A stretch of DNA of 64,000 nucleotides, taken from contig CALEPX010000012.1 of assembly GCA_937911045.1 (NCBI GenBank), forward strand, positions 40,818-104,817. The letters are read 5' to 3'. How positions within the stretch are numbered: the stretch's first letter is position 1; every line of letters begins with the position of its first letter. This document shows, one piece after another, positions 44,912 through 53,840 of the stretch. A program made the translations under genes and the position numbers. The DNA is from an uncultured Fretibacterium sp. (GTDB lineage Bacteria; Synergistota; Synergistia; Synergistales; Aminobacteriaceae). The notes beneath the pieces are model-generated. The model was not told the DNA's origin. It searched no databases and worked only from the letters and a program-made list of their open reading frames with translations.

Positions 44912-45532
44912 TTATTCATACCAAGTGTATTCCTGCAAAGCTCTCACATGTTGCATAACAGCGTCACGGGTTGCCGACGCCAAAATTCCGCCGTACGACC
45001 TGCTGCCGCCCGCCGTAAAAAATCCAGGAAACGCCGCAGCCATTCCAGAAGCTTCACGTTTCGCCGAACCTTGACGAACTTCCGCGTATTCAACTTCACT
45101 CGTTTCGTTATTAACGATTCGCAAGTCAATCACAACATACGCAGTTTTCGCCGCAGCTCCTCCAGCAAGTCCCGGAACAGCTACAACTCCGCCACTCTTG
45201 TTGAAATGATAAACCGTAACAGCTCCTGTCATTGTGTATTGCGCACCTTTGATTTTGCCAAGCCTCGGAGCAGTTGACGGATCCATTAAGCCGGATTGTC
45301 CCAAGCGAATTTCGTCGCCGATATAATCAAGTCTCTCGCGTTCCATCAAGCTGAATATTCTAGCCTTGTTCAATTCTGTCGTCATCATGTCAGTTATCGC
45401 ATCAGCCGGAATATTCGGATTCGTAGTCTTGTTCGCGAACGGACGAATCGCTAATCTCGGTCTCGCATCGCAACTCACAGCGCAAATTAATACCAGTAAA
45501 ATCGCAATTACACTTAACAAACTCTTTTTCAT
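44912..45532 (-). CDS. CsgG-like putative lipoprotein
   Basis: A signal sequence ends at ICAVSC, a possible lipobox with Cys at residue 21. The remaining about 185 residues show the CsgG pattern: LAIRPFANKTT, IFSLMERERLDYIGDEIRLGQSG, GAQYTMTGAVT and IDLRIVNNETSEVEYAE. It is clearly paralogous to the next gene's N-terminal domain. It probably sits at the inner face of the outer membrane. Confidence 0.72.
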   Translation of the reverse strand: MKKSLLSVIAILLVLICAVSCDARPRLAIRPFANKTTNPNIPADAITDMMTTELNKARIFSLMERERLDYIGDEIRLGQSGLMDPSTAPRLGKIKGAQYTMTGAVTVYHFNKSGGVVAVPGLAGGAAAKTAYVVIDLRIVNNETSEVEYAEVRQGSAKREASGMAAAFPGFFTAGGSRSYGGILASATRDAVMQHVRALQEYTWYE

Positions 45533-45562
45533 AACAAAAACTCCCTTCGCAAAATTCGCAAA

Positions 45563-46093
45563 TTAATAAAACATTTGTTCCATTCCGGACTGTACAGCTT
45601 GTTCAATCGCTTTCTGTTGAGCCTCGTCCGGAGTATAGCCGACTTGTTTCCCCTGAGCAGTTCTTCCGCCGAGTTTCACACCACGAGATGTTACGGCAAT
45701 TATCGCAATCGATGATGTCCCGGTGTAAAGCGAAAACTCATTCAAAATCGGTTCACCAGCTCTGACACGCGCAATCACCGTCGCAGCAACACTGTAACTC
45801 GCGTTAATCTTCAGGATCGCAGCAAGATTTCCCTGCATTGCTAATCGAGCAGCCTTTGCTTTCGCAGCAGCAAGTTTAATTCGACGCATCTTCGCTTCAT
45901 CAACAACTCTGTAGCCGTTATATACGAGCGTATCGACTATTATCGCCTCAGCAGTAGCTACGTGTTGCGGATCGTCGCCCTCAACAAGAACAGCAATATC
46001 TCCGTTTGACGGCAATGCAGCAGCAGAAGCTATCCCGGATAAAACACAAATCCCGATTATTATTACGCTTACAACAAACACAAACTTACGCAT
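45563..46093 (-). CDS. Small exported protein of unknown function in the envelope cluster
   Basis: A signal peptide (to about residue 25, IASAA) precedes about 150 residues: IAVLVEGDDPQHVATAEAI, a helix rich in Ala/Lys (MRRIKLAAAKAKAARLAM) and a beta region with LNEFSLYTG. The pattern NGYRVVDEA resembles the alpha/beta start of TolB-N or CsgG-like folds, but no family was recognised. It lies between CsgG-like and LPP20-like genes on the same strand. Confidence 0.6.
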   Translation of the reverse strand: MRKFVFVVSVIIIGICVLSGIASAAALPSNGDIAVLVEGDDPQHVATAEAIIVDTLVYNGYRVVDEAKMRRIKLAAAKAKAARLAMQGNLAAILKINASYSVAATVIARVRAGEPILNEFSLYTGTSSIAIIAVTSRGVKLGGRTAQGKQVGYTPDEAQQKAIEQAVQSGMEQMFY

Positions 46094-46121
46094 ATTTTCA
46101 CCTCACGAGAAATTACATTAC

Positions 46122-46559
46122 TCACTGCAAATTTTGAAGCTCAGATAATGCGTTCAAAGCATTCTCTCCTAGAAGCTCTGACAACGAAACCTGCACCGAT
46201 ACGAAATATAATTTTTGATCCGGATTCTTATCCTCGGAAATTAATTTCAACGGCGGAACTGTTCCAGAAATTCGCAAATCTTCCGGAGAAATTTCGTCCT
46301 GAGTCAAGATTCTCTCGCGCAAAATCAACAAACCTCGACGCGCCGATGTCAATGCTGCCCGACGTGCCAAAAGTATCGAACGTGAATCACTCGCTCTGAA
46401 TTTCCCAACGCCCCGAACGAACGCAAGATTATTCTCACGGTCACACACCAGACTTTGCTTCGTCATCTCGAACAGTTCTATTGCGCTGTACTCAGAAAAC
46501 GCAATTCCCGAAAAACTCAGAACCAGAATTAATGCGACAAATAATTTTCTACGCATCAT
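46122..46559 (-). CDS. Exported LPP20-like domain protein
   Basis: After a signal peptide (ending GIAFS) the core FVRGVGKFRASDSRSILLARRAALTSARRGLL has the LPP20-type pattern (Gly-x-Gly, then A-rich helix). The same pattern occurs in the larger coiled-coil protein of this cluster. The 146-residue length is close to small LPP20 lipoproteins, but no lipobox is visible. Tandem ATGs at 46559 and 46556 follow AGGTGA. The 5' end overlaps the stop of the upstream gene. Confidence 0.6.
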   Translation of the reverse strand: MMRRKLFVALILVLSFSGIAFSEYSAIELFEMTKQSLVCDRENNLAFVRGVGKFRASDSRSILLARRAALTSARRGLLILRERILTQDEISPEDLRISGTVPPLKLISEDKNPDQKLYFVSVQVSLSELLGENALNALSELQNLQ

Positions 46560-47790
46560 CTTCACCTGAAGCAATCGCACCGTTCGCCTCAACTTGCGCG
46601 CCGGATACGCCTGTTATCTCGAACTTGTTATCCGAAAGATACTCGGCAATCTCATCGGAATTTTTGTCAGATACAATATCAAGTTCAAGCTTGTTATTCT
46701 TGAAATTCCGCTGATAAACTCCATTCACTCCGGGCAAATTCTGCAATTTTTCACGCAGCAGTTTCCCTGTTCTGAAATCAATTCCGGATATTATTATCTT
46801 AACCGTTCGACCAGAGATCCCGTTAGAATTTCCAGATGCCAAAGCATACGCGATTTTGTTCACGATATTTTTCGCGGCGATTTCTGCTGAAGGTCTCAAT
46901 CCTCGAACAGCCCCGTCTTCCGGAGTTTGTCCCAGAGCATTATTCATGTTCACCGGACGATTGTTGTTATCATGCGTCGAACCTTCTTCAAAGCCCAAAG
47001 TTTGCCGCGTATCAACCAGAATCGCACGCAATCTCACACGACTGCGCATATTATAAAGATTCACGCCTAAACGTCTTTGGTGCGAAATTTGCTCAGAATA
47101 CGCCGTCCCGCAAATCACAACGTCAGCATTACACGCGTTCGCAACTTGCAGTAATCCCTCGGGACTTTGTGACATCATCGTAGCAGCAACATCAATCGCG
47201 CCGTCATTCAGAACCAATCTGTGATCTATAATCGTAAAGCCTGCGCGCTCAAAAATTTTCTGAACTTCGCCTTCAGCCGTTGACATGAACGAGACTTTAT
47301 TTCCGACACGTTCGTCTATCAAGATTACGATTCTGGGATTGCCGAGAGCGTCAATAACTGCCGGTCCCAAAACCGCGTCGAGATTTTTCTCAGCAACTTC
47401 ACAAGTTCCGGATAAATGCAGCAATCCATCAGCATCAACCCATTCGCGTTTCACATCAACACGTTTCACAAGTCCCTGAGTTTGCGTGAAAACTTTATCT
47501 TTTACGACTTCGAAATTTTCCATCTTTGAGACTGATTGCACGAAAGTTCCGATTGCATTTTCGAGAGCGTTTCGCATCATGTCACGTCTTGCACTTCCGC
47601 GAGCTTCGTTGAGATTCTCGTTTATGACAGGCGCAACACCTTCGGATTCGACCGTTATTAATTTCTGAGTTTGGCTTTGTGATTGAGGCGGAGATTTTTT
47701 TCGCTGAGATTTGCGTTTCTGAGCCGCGTACGAATTTTCCGGATTCAGCAGCAGCGCGAACACTAGAATTGCCAGTAAAATTTTTCTCAT
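46549..47790 (-). CDS. Exported three-domain protein resembling FlgT
   Basis: A signal peptide (ending SYAA) and a basic linker lead to three regions. First, an Ala/Arg helical region ARGSARRDMMRNALENAIG with VKREWVDADGLLHLSG (about 55-140). Second, an alpha/beta region starting PRIVILIDERVGNK, with NADVVICGTAY (about 150-310), resembling TolB-N/CsgG folds. Third, a small C-terminal domain with KIIISGIDFRTGKLLREKL (about 330-400). This order recalls the Vibrio H-ring protein FlgT. The resemblance is by architecture only. Confidence 0.6.
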   Translation of the reverse strand: MRKILLAILVFALLLNPENSYAAQKRKSQRKKSPPQSQSQTQKLITVESEGVAPVINENLNEARGSARRDMMRNALENAIGTFVQSVSKMENFEVVKDKVFTQTQGLVKRVDVKREWVDADGLLHLSGTCEVAEKNLDAVLGPAVIDALGNPRIVILIDERVGNKVSFMSTAEGEVQKIFERAGFTIIDHRLVLNDGAIDVAATMMSQSPEGLLQVANACNADVVICGTAYSEQISHQRRLGVNLYNMRSRVRLRAILVDTRQTLGFEEGSTHDNNNRPVNMNNALGQTPEDGAVRGLRPSAEIAAKNIVNKIAYALASGNSNGISGRTVKIIISGIDFRTGKLLREKLQNLPGVNGVYQRNFKNNKLELDIVSDKNSDEIAEYLSDNKFEITGVSGAQVEANGAIASGEDDA

Positions 47791-47794
47791 GACA

Positions 47795-49585
47795 CTAATT
47801 CTTTACGATTATGACTCTGCATTCACGTCTGAAATTATACGAGTTATTGCGGATTTCGTGTGCTGCATAATTCGGGATTACTATATCATGATCGGAATTT
47901 GACAATCTTTGAGCCTTGATAATCATCGGACGGCTGCCAACTCTCTGCTCATCACGTGCGTAGAGCATTCTGCTGTACCAAACGTATAATCCGGATTGAT
48001 TCTGAATATCGCGATTGCCGAAATTCACTCCGTAAACAGGTCTGCCCTCTTCGTCCAGGATTCTCGTGAACATTGACGGCTGAATTGGCAAGTGTCTGGC
48101 ATCGATTATTAGCCCTGTGAAATCTCCTGAACGTACAACGCGCGCTCTTGCTCTGGATTTTTTCCCGCGACGATTCGAATATTCGACCGGATCACCTTCG
48201 CGCTGAGTTCTTGATAATTGATTTGCTGCTTCATCATGTATTCTGTCAAGTCTGATTCTGCCTTTTACGATATACATGTCACCGTTCTGTTTTCCCTCGT
48301 AGACTTCTACGCCTTTAATCGTGCCTTCGACTGCTGAACGAACTGAATCCGTAGCCATGAAATCTTCCATTTTGGTCTCGGAATTAATATTTACGCCTTT
48401 CATAGCTTCGAGCAAATTTCGCTGTAAATCCAGAATTGCGCCACGTCGAGCGAGTGCAACACCCTGAGCTGTATCTTTGTATTGCGTAGGAATTGCTGCC
48501 ATGCCTGTTCCTTCCATGTAATTTCCCGACCAATTCATGAAAGCACCGTCCGAACTTGTTACAGCGTGATTGATTCTCACCGGAACGTCCGAGTTAATCT
48601 GCGCCAGAAATTCCGTAATCATTTTCACGTCCATTTTGTCGTCGAACTGCGATCTGAGTTTTTCGAGTTCAGCACTTTGTTTCTTGAGAGATTCTTCGAG
48701 AGCATCGGCTCTTTTACGTTCTGTATTTGCTGTATCTTTGTAGGCTGCGACTTCGTTGTTCAGGCTGCTGACCTGTGTTTCGAGAATCTTGATTTTGTGT
48801 TCGGCTTCGAGAATTTTCTCGCGATACTGAGCCAGCATATCACGCTGTTCTTTCAAATCCTGCGACATTTTTGCCAGTTCGGATTTCTTGGCTGCGATTT
48901 CGTTTTTGAGTGTCGTTGCAGTTTCGTCCGATTGAGATTTCAGTTTCTGTTCGAGTTCGCGTAATTCAGAAATTTTTGCCTCGAAAGCTTTTTTCTCTTC
49001 TGTGAAAGCCCGAACCTGTGCGTTAAATTCTTTCTGACGAGCGATGATTGCCTGAGCATTTGCTGTAACTTTAGCGTCATTTTCGGATATAATTTTGCGT
49101 GCTGTTTCGAGTTCCGCAGCTTTTGAATTTAACTCAGCGACTGCCTGTTCGATATAAGATTTCTGCTGAGAAAGTCCGGATTCGATTTGGGCGATTTCAG
49201 CTTCCCTACGATCGAGATCACCTTTCTGTTCACGTAATTCTATTTCACGCAGGGGAATTTCCTGAGCATGTTCTTCGAGAGTTTTTGCGAATGAGTCCAG
49301 AGCTTTTTTGCGATTATCCAGTTCTGCCTGTTGTTCTGAGATTTGCATTTCTTTCTCCGGAATTTGCATTGCGCGTTCTGCGAGAGATTGCTTTATGCTT
49401 TCGAGTTCAGCTGTTTGACGTTCGAGTTCGTTCTGCCATTCGTCGAGTTGAATAGTTCGTGCTGGCAGAGAGAGTTCTCTTTCGCGTAATTTTTCCTCGC
49501 GAGATAATTCTTCAGCGATTGAAGCTGTGCCCGAGAAGATATTTGCAGCCAAGACACAGCAAGCTATGATTCTAATTCTTGACAT
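47795..49585 (-). CDS. Exported coiled-coil protein with LPP20-like C-terminal domain
   Basis: A signal peptide (to about residue 24) is followed by a very long coiled coil (about 25-325) rich in Glu, Lys, Gln and Leu heptads. Then comes an LPP20-like domain (about 335-475): GTGMAAIPTQYKDTAQGVA and ARRGAILDLQRNLLEAMKGV. A final domain begins FTGLIIDARHLPIQPSMF with GRPVYGVNF. The coil could span the periplasm or form a scaffold. It is the longest member of the cluster and lies four bases before the FlgT-like gene. Confidence 0.65.
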   Translation of the reverse strand: MSRIRIIACCVLAANIFSGTASIAEELSREEKLRERELSLPARTIQLDEWQNELERQTAELESIKQSLAERAMQIPEKEMQISEQQAELDNRKKALDSFAKTLEEHAQEIPLREIELREQKGDLDRREAEIAQIESGLSQQKSYIEQAVAELNSKAAELETARKIISENDAKVTANAQAIIARQKEFNAQVRAFTEEKKAFEAKISELRELEQKLKSQSDETATTLKNEIAAKKSELAKMSQDLKEQRDMLAQYREKILEAEHKIKILETQVSSLNNEVAAYKDTANTERKRADALEESLKKQSAELEKLRSQFDDKMDVKMITEFLAQINSDVPVRINHAVTSSDGAFMNWSGNYMEGTGMAAIPTQYKDTAQGVALARRGAILDLQRNLLEAMKGVNINSETKMEDFMATDSVRSAVEGTIKGVEVYEGKQNGDMYIVKGRIRLDRIHDEAANQLSRTQREGDPVEYSNRRGKKSRARARVVRSGDFTGLIIDARHLPIQPSMFTRILDEEGRPVYGVNFGNRDIQNQSGLYVWYSRMLYARDEQRVGSRPMIIKAQRLSNSDHDIVIPNYAAHEIRNNSYNFRRECRVIIVKN

Positions 49586-49609
49586 GTTTCGAAATCCTCC
49601 TGTTAAAAA

Positions 49610-51247
49610 TTAATATTGCAACACGCTTAATTCCTCAAGTTTTTTGAGAGCGTCAGTTCCCTGTAGATTCTTATTTTTGCGCGCGTAATCGATTGCACGT
49701 TCACCTTCATGACCGCGAGTTTTTGGTTCAGCTCCAGCGTCGAGTAAATCCAGAATCATTTGCTCATTGTCGCCGAAATACGATGCGTAAATCAGAGCCG
49801 TCCAGCCGATTTTATCCGCGAAATCAGTTTCAGCCCCAGCGTCGAGCAGAGTTTTGAGAACGTCTGGATTATTTTTGTGAGCGGCAATTATCAGAGCCGA
49901 ACGTTTTGAAAAGTCGCGTGCATTCAGGTCAGATTTTGCGTCGAGCAGGATTTTTGCGAACTCGGGATTTTTCTTGAAAGTTGCGGCGTACATGAGAGCG
50001 TTCATTCCGGATTTGTCTTTAGCGTTTACGTCTGCGCCTGCTTCGATGAGAATTTTTGCGACGTTAATATCCGGATTTTTCTCGATAGCGTTCATGAGCG
50101 GAGTTTTCTCGAAAGTTCCGCGAGCGTTGACATTTGCGTTTTTGTTAGAGATTGCGTCCTGAATAATTTCCGGAGTAGCTTTAGCACACATGTTGACAAA
50201 TTCTGAGTCTGGAATGTTTGCGTCACGAGTGCCGAAATTTATCTCGATTGGCGTTGTTAAGCTTTCGGGAATTGGAGTTAAGTGTTCGCGCTTTAACGGT
50301 TCGAAATCGATTTGATAAGTTTCAGGTTTCTCAGGAATTTCGGATTCAGTTTCGTGAATTTCCGGCTCAGGTTCGACGGGTTGCTCAGAAATTTCCGGCT
50401 CTGATTCAGTTTCGTGAATTTCTGGCTCAGGCTCAACAGGTTGCTCTGGAATCTCAGGTTCTGATTCAGGCTCGTGAATTTCTGGCTCAGGCTCAACAGG
50501 TTGCTCTGGAATTTCTGGCTCTGATTCAGGCTCGTGAATTTCCGGCTCAGGTTCGACGGGTTGCTCAGGAATTTCCGGTTCTGATTCAGGCTCGTGAATT
50601 TCCGGCTCTAGTTCAACGGGCTGTTCTGGAATTTCTAGCTCTGATTCAGGCTCGTGAATTTCCGGCTCAGGCTCAACAGGTTGCTCTGGAATTTCTGGCT
50701 CAGGCTCGATGGGCTGCTCTGGAATTTCTGACAGGATCGACGTGCTGCTCAGGAAACTCTGTCTCGGGGTCGACGGGTTGCTCTGGAAACTCTGTCTCGG
50801 GGTCGGCAGGTTGCTCAGGAAACTCTGTCTCGGGGTCAGCAGGCTCTCCATTTTACCAGTAATAATTTTATCAGGAATTTCTGGTTCAGGATCGACAGAT
50901 TGATTAGTAATTTCCGGCTCTGGATCGACAGATTGATTAGGAATTTCCGGAAGCTCTGGAATCTCTACAAGTCCTGGCTCATCGTCGTCGTCAAAATCCG
51001 GCTGATAACCGAATGGCCAAGATGGAGCTTTGGGTTTTTGTGAGCGTGTCGTTGGGGGTTGTGACTTGGGTTCTGATTCTGATTCCGACACCGAAAAATC
51101 CGGCACTTGAAAATCCGGAATCTCAAGCATCTCGATCACTTCGGAATCCTCTGCGAATGCGTTACTGCCCATCGACGGGAAGAACAGCGCACCACTCAAC
51201 AGAAATGCAACTGCAACGACTGTAGCAATAGAAGAGTGTCGTTTCAT
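49610..51247 (-). CDS. Exported ankyrin-repeat protein with long acidic 20-residue repeats
   Basis: A signal peptide (ending NAFA) is followed by an acidic Pro/Glu-rich half. It contains about seven copies of a roughly 20-residue unit, core EIPEQPVEPEPEIHEPES. A segment with TPRQSF units interrupts this region. The C-terminal 190 residues form about five ankyrin repeats (TPLMNAIEKNPDINVAKILIEAGADVNAKD and similar). ATG 51247, followed by basic residues and a hydrophobic run, is preferred over ATG 51298; AAGGAGG lies 11 bases upstream. It probably binds a partner in the periplasm. It is the first gene of the minus-strand block. Confidence 0.8.
   Translation of the reverse strand: MKRHSSIATVVAVAFLLSGALFFPSMGSNAFAEDSEVIEMLEIPDFQVPDFSVSESESEPKSQPPTTRSQKPKAPSWPFGYQPDFDDDDEPGLVEIPELPEIPNQSVDPEPEITNQSVDPEPEIPDKIITGKMESLLTPRQSFLSNLPTPRQSFQSNPSTPRQSFLSSTSILSEIPEQPIEPEPEIPEQPVEPEPEIHEPESELEIPEQPVELEPEIHEPESEPEIPEQPVEPEPEIHEPESEPEIPEQPVEPEPEIHEPESEPEIPEQPVEPEPEIHETESEPEISEQPVEPEPEIHETESEIPEKPETYQIDFEPLKREHLTPIPESLTTPIEINFGTRDANIPDSEFVNMCAKATPEIIQDAISNKNANVNARGTFEKTPLMNAIEKNPDINVAKILIEAGADVNAKDKSGMNALMYAATFKKNPEFAKILLDAKSDLNARDFSKRSALIIAAHKNNPDVLKTLLDAGAETDFADKIGWTALIYASYFGDNEQMILDLLDAGAEPKTRGHEGERAIDYARKNKNLQGTDALKKLEELSVLQY
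50340..50740 (-). repeat. Imperfect 60-base coding repeat array
   Basis: Units of about 60 bases, with the plus-strand core GGAATTTC-GGCTC-GGTT and GGGTTGCTC, repeat about seven times and encode the acidic repeats of the ankyrin protein. They differ at several third positions, so they are not very recent copies. Confidence 0.85.
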
Positions 51248-51297
51248 TAAGAAAATTTCCTCCTTGAACAAAAAATATTTTCCGCTAAGATTATACA

Positions 51298-51978
51298 ATG
51301 AAAATCAGAATCGCAAATCTTGAAGGGAGTAGTAATAATATTTTGGGACAGATTCAAATTATCGTCGAGGGAATGACAGCAAGTGGAAAATCTACAATCG
51401 TTGAGCTAATTTCGCAGCGTTTGGGATTTGCCGTTATGCCGGAAGAATTTCGCGACCCTAATGATTTGTTGGGGCGTTTTCATCATGATAGACGTTGGGC
51501 ATTTCCGATGCAGCTGAATTTTCTGGTGACGCGTTTTGCGCAGTATTTGTGTGCGTCGGAGGAAAATAATTTCGTCATGGATCGGAGCATTTTCGGGGAT
51601 AAAGTTTACGCGATGCTGTATTATCGCAGCGGGTATTTCAAGGACAGTCAACTCGGCTGTTATTTGACGCTGTATGATTCGCTCTTGAGATACGTTACGC
51701 CGCCGAAATTGCTGATACTCGTGAAATGTCCGTTTGATGAGATTATGCGCAGAATCAAATCACGCGGTCGTCAAGATGAGATTGATGCCGGCGAGGATTA
51801 CTGGAGAGCACTTTACGATGCGTATGAGCCGTTTCTGGATTTCGTGAAAAACGAGATGCCCGGGAATTTTCAGGTGTTGGAATTGGATTTGTCAGACCCG
51901 GAATTTATTAACACACCCGAACGTATCGATGCGTTCCTGAATGACGTGAAGAAATTTTTCCCTGAGAGATTCGCATGA
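51298..51978 (+). CDS. Deoxynucleoside kinase family protein
   Basis: The P-loop VEGMTASGKST, DRS motif (FVMDRSIFGD) and LID arginines (RIKSRGRQDEID) match bacterial deoxynucleoside kinases, which phosphorylate salvaged deoxynucleosides. The specific base is unknown. ATG 51298 lacks a ribosome site and lies right behind a TATACA element. TTG 51343, with GGGAG 13 bases upstream, would begin eight residues before the P-loop strand as is usual in the family and may be the true start. Confidence 0.82.
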   Translation: MKIRIANLEGSSNNILGQIQIIVEGMTASGKSTIVELISQRLGFAVMPEEFRDPNDLLGRFHHDRRWAFPMQLNFLVTRFAQYLCASEENNFVMDRSIFGDKVYAMLYYRSGYFKDSQLGCYLTLYDSLLRYVTPPKLLILVKCPFDEIMRRIKSRGRQDEIDAGEDYWRALYDAYEPFLDFVKNEMPGNFQVLELDLSDPEFINTPERIDAFLNDVKKFFPERFA

Positions 51979-52745
51979 AAATCCGAGAATTTTTGCGCGT
52001 GATAGATTCTTTTGCGCCGTTTGCGTTGGCTGAATCTTGGGATAATTCGGGGCTTATGTTCGGAAGTTATGATTCTGATGTGAAGCGAGTTGCGATTGCT
52101 TTAGATCCTGTTGCTGAAGCTGTAATTTCTGCGAGTGAAAATCATTGCGAAGTGTTATTAACTCATCATCCGTTGATTTTCAGGGCGATTAAAACCGTAA
52201 ATCTTGATTCGGATTTAGGACGGGCGATTTACGAGGCAGCTCGGCGTGATGTTGCGATAATTTCGGCTCATACGAACTGGGACAGCGCAGAATCCGGAGT
52301 GAACGCGACACTTGCTGAATTGCTGGGATTGCGTGACGTTTCGAGATTGACGCTTGAAGCAAATTACGGACTTGTCGGGAATTTACCGGAGAAACTTTCG
52401 CTCGAAGAATTATTGCTGCGAATCAAATCCTGCTGGAATTTATCACGATTGGACTGCTATAATCCCAAAGAAAATTTCAGGAGAGTAGCTTTGTGCGGCG
52501 GATCTGGTTCTGAATTTTGGCGTGCTGCGAGAGATTCCGGAGCTGATATTTACGTAACGGCTGACATGAAATATCACGAGATAATCGACGCTACGAAATC
52601 CGGTTTGACGCTGGCGATCCCAGAACATGGCGAAATGGAACGAGCTTCATTGCCGAAACTTGCGGAAAAAATCCGGGGAATGAATCGCGAACTGGAAATT
52701 ATTTTGCTAGACGTGAAAGCTTTGAGAGAGCCGATTAGAATTTGA
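51975..52745 (+). CDS. Nif3-like dinuclear metal centre protein (YbgI family)
   Basis: The 256-residue protein has Nif3 motifs: FAPFALAESWDNSGL, LLTHHPLIF (metal-binding His pair), SAHTNWD and the C-terminal PEHGEMERA with His and Glu ligands. The family folds into metal-binding rings; in Firmicutes it is annotated as a GTP cyclohydrolase I type 2 homologue, but function is unsettled. It overlaps the kinase gene by four bases. Confidence 0.9.
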   Translation: MKIREFLRVIDSFAPFALAESWDNSGLMFGSYDSDVKRVAIALDPVAEAVISASENHCEVLLTHHPLIFRAIKTVNLDSDLGRAIYEAARRDVAIISAHTNWDSAESGVNATLAELLGLRDVSRLTLEANYGLVGNLPEKLSLEELLLRIKSCWNLSRLDCYNPKENFRRVALCGGSGSEFWRAARDSGADIYVTADMKYHEIIDATKSGLTLAIPEHGEMERASLPKLAEKIRGMNRELEIILLDVKALREPIRI

Positions 52746-52770
52746 GAAATTACAGGAGAATATGTTATTT

Positions 52771-53793
52771 ATGAAGAAACGAGTTTTAAGCGCGATGCGT
52801 CCGACGGGTGCGTTACATTTGGGACACATGGCTGGAGCATTGAGCAATTTTGTGAAGTTGCAGAATGATGAGAATTACGAGTGTTTTTACTCAATAGCTG
52901 ATTGGCACGCATTGATGTCGAATTATGCTGACGCTGCGAATACCGGCGAATTTTGTTATGAAGCGTTGCTGGATTGGCTGTCAGTTGGACTTGATCCGGA
53001 GAAAAGCCCGCTGTTCATTCAGTCGCACGTTCCACAACACGCCGAACTTGCGCTTGCATTAGGAATGATAGTGCCGTTGGGTTGGCTGTTCAGGAATCCT
53101 ACGTACAAAGAGCAGATCGAGAATATCAAGAACAAAGATTTGAGCACGTACGGATTTTTGGGTTATCCTGTTTTGATGGCAGCGGATATTTTGCTTTATC
53201 GTGCGGAATTAGTGCCGGTCGGAGAAGATCAGAGCGCACATTTGGAGCTCAGCCGCGAAACTGTACGACGCTTTAATAATTTCTTCGGGGAAAATTTGTT
53301 ACTAGAGCCTCAACCGTTATTCACGCAAACTCCGAAAGTTCCTGGAACAGATGGGCGCAAAATGAGCAAATCTTACGGGAACGCGCTGCAAATTTCCGAG
53401 AGTGCGGACTCGATGTGGCAGAAGTTGCGAACGATGATGACAGATCCGGCACGAATGCGCAAGACAGACCCGGGCGATCCGAATAAATGTCCGGTTTGGG
53501 ATCTGCATAAAGTTTTTAACCCAGACGAATCCGAGAAATCCGAAATCTGTGAAGGCTGCAAAACTGCTGGGATTGGCTGCATAGATTGCAAGAAGAAACT
53601 CAACGCTCACATTCAGGAAATGATGGAACCAGTTCGGGAACGTCGTGCAAAATATGAGGGCAAAAAAGCTTTACTCGATGAAATTCTTGCGGACGGCGCA
53701 GAACGTGCGGGGAAAGTTGCGCGTGAAACTATGAGCATGATTTATCCGGCGATGGGCTTGCTGGTGAATCCGAAACGAGTTAATCAAGCGTGA
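52771..53793 (+). CDS. trpS: Tryptophan--tRNA ligase
   Basis: A class Ic synthetase with LHLGH (HIGH motif), GEDQSAHLELSR and KMSKS (GRKMSKSYGN). Four cysteines in CEGCKTAGIGCIDC suggest a metal or structural site in the C-terminal domain. The length of 340 residues is standard. ATG 52771 gives the typical MKKRVLSAMRPTG start; ATG 52762 is only three bases after AGGAG. Confidence 0.95.
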   Translation: MKKRVLSAMRPTGALHLGHMAGALSNFVKLQNDENYECFYSIADWHALMSNYADAANTGEFCYEALLDWLSVGLDPEKSPLFIQSHVPQHAELALALGMIVPLGWLFRNPTYKEQIENIKNKDLSTYGFLGYPVLMAADILLYRAELVPVGEDQSAHLELSRETVRRFNNFFGENLLLEPQPLFTQTPKVPGTDGRKMSKSYGNALQISESADSMWQKLRTMMTDPARMRKTDPGDPNKCPVWDLHKVFNPDESEKSEICEGCKTAGIGCIDCKKKLNAHIQEMMEPVRERRAKYEGKKALLDEILADGAERAGKVARETMSMIYPAMGLLVNPKRVNQA

Positions 53794-53840
53794 GAAAATT
53801 TTCCGGTTAATGCTTCGATTTGCAAAGGTGGTGTGAAGCC

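Noticed and set aside
48482..48964. Plus-strand frame of 160 codons opposite the coiled-coil protein
   Set aside because: Cys/Phe/His-rich product produced by reading the complement of Glu/Lys-rich heptads; no ribosome site.
50340..50740. Regularly spaced repeats that could look like a CRISPR array
   Set aside because: The units are contiguous, about 60 bases, imperfect, and encode an in-frame acidic protein repeat; there are no unique spacers and no cas genes.
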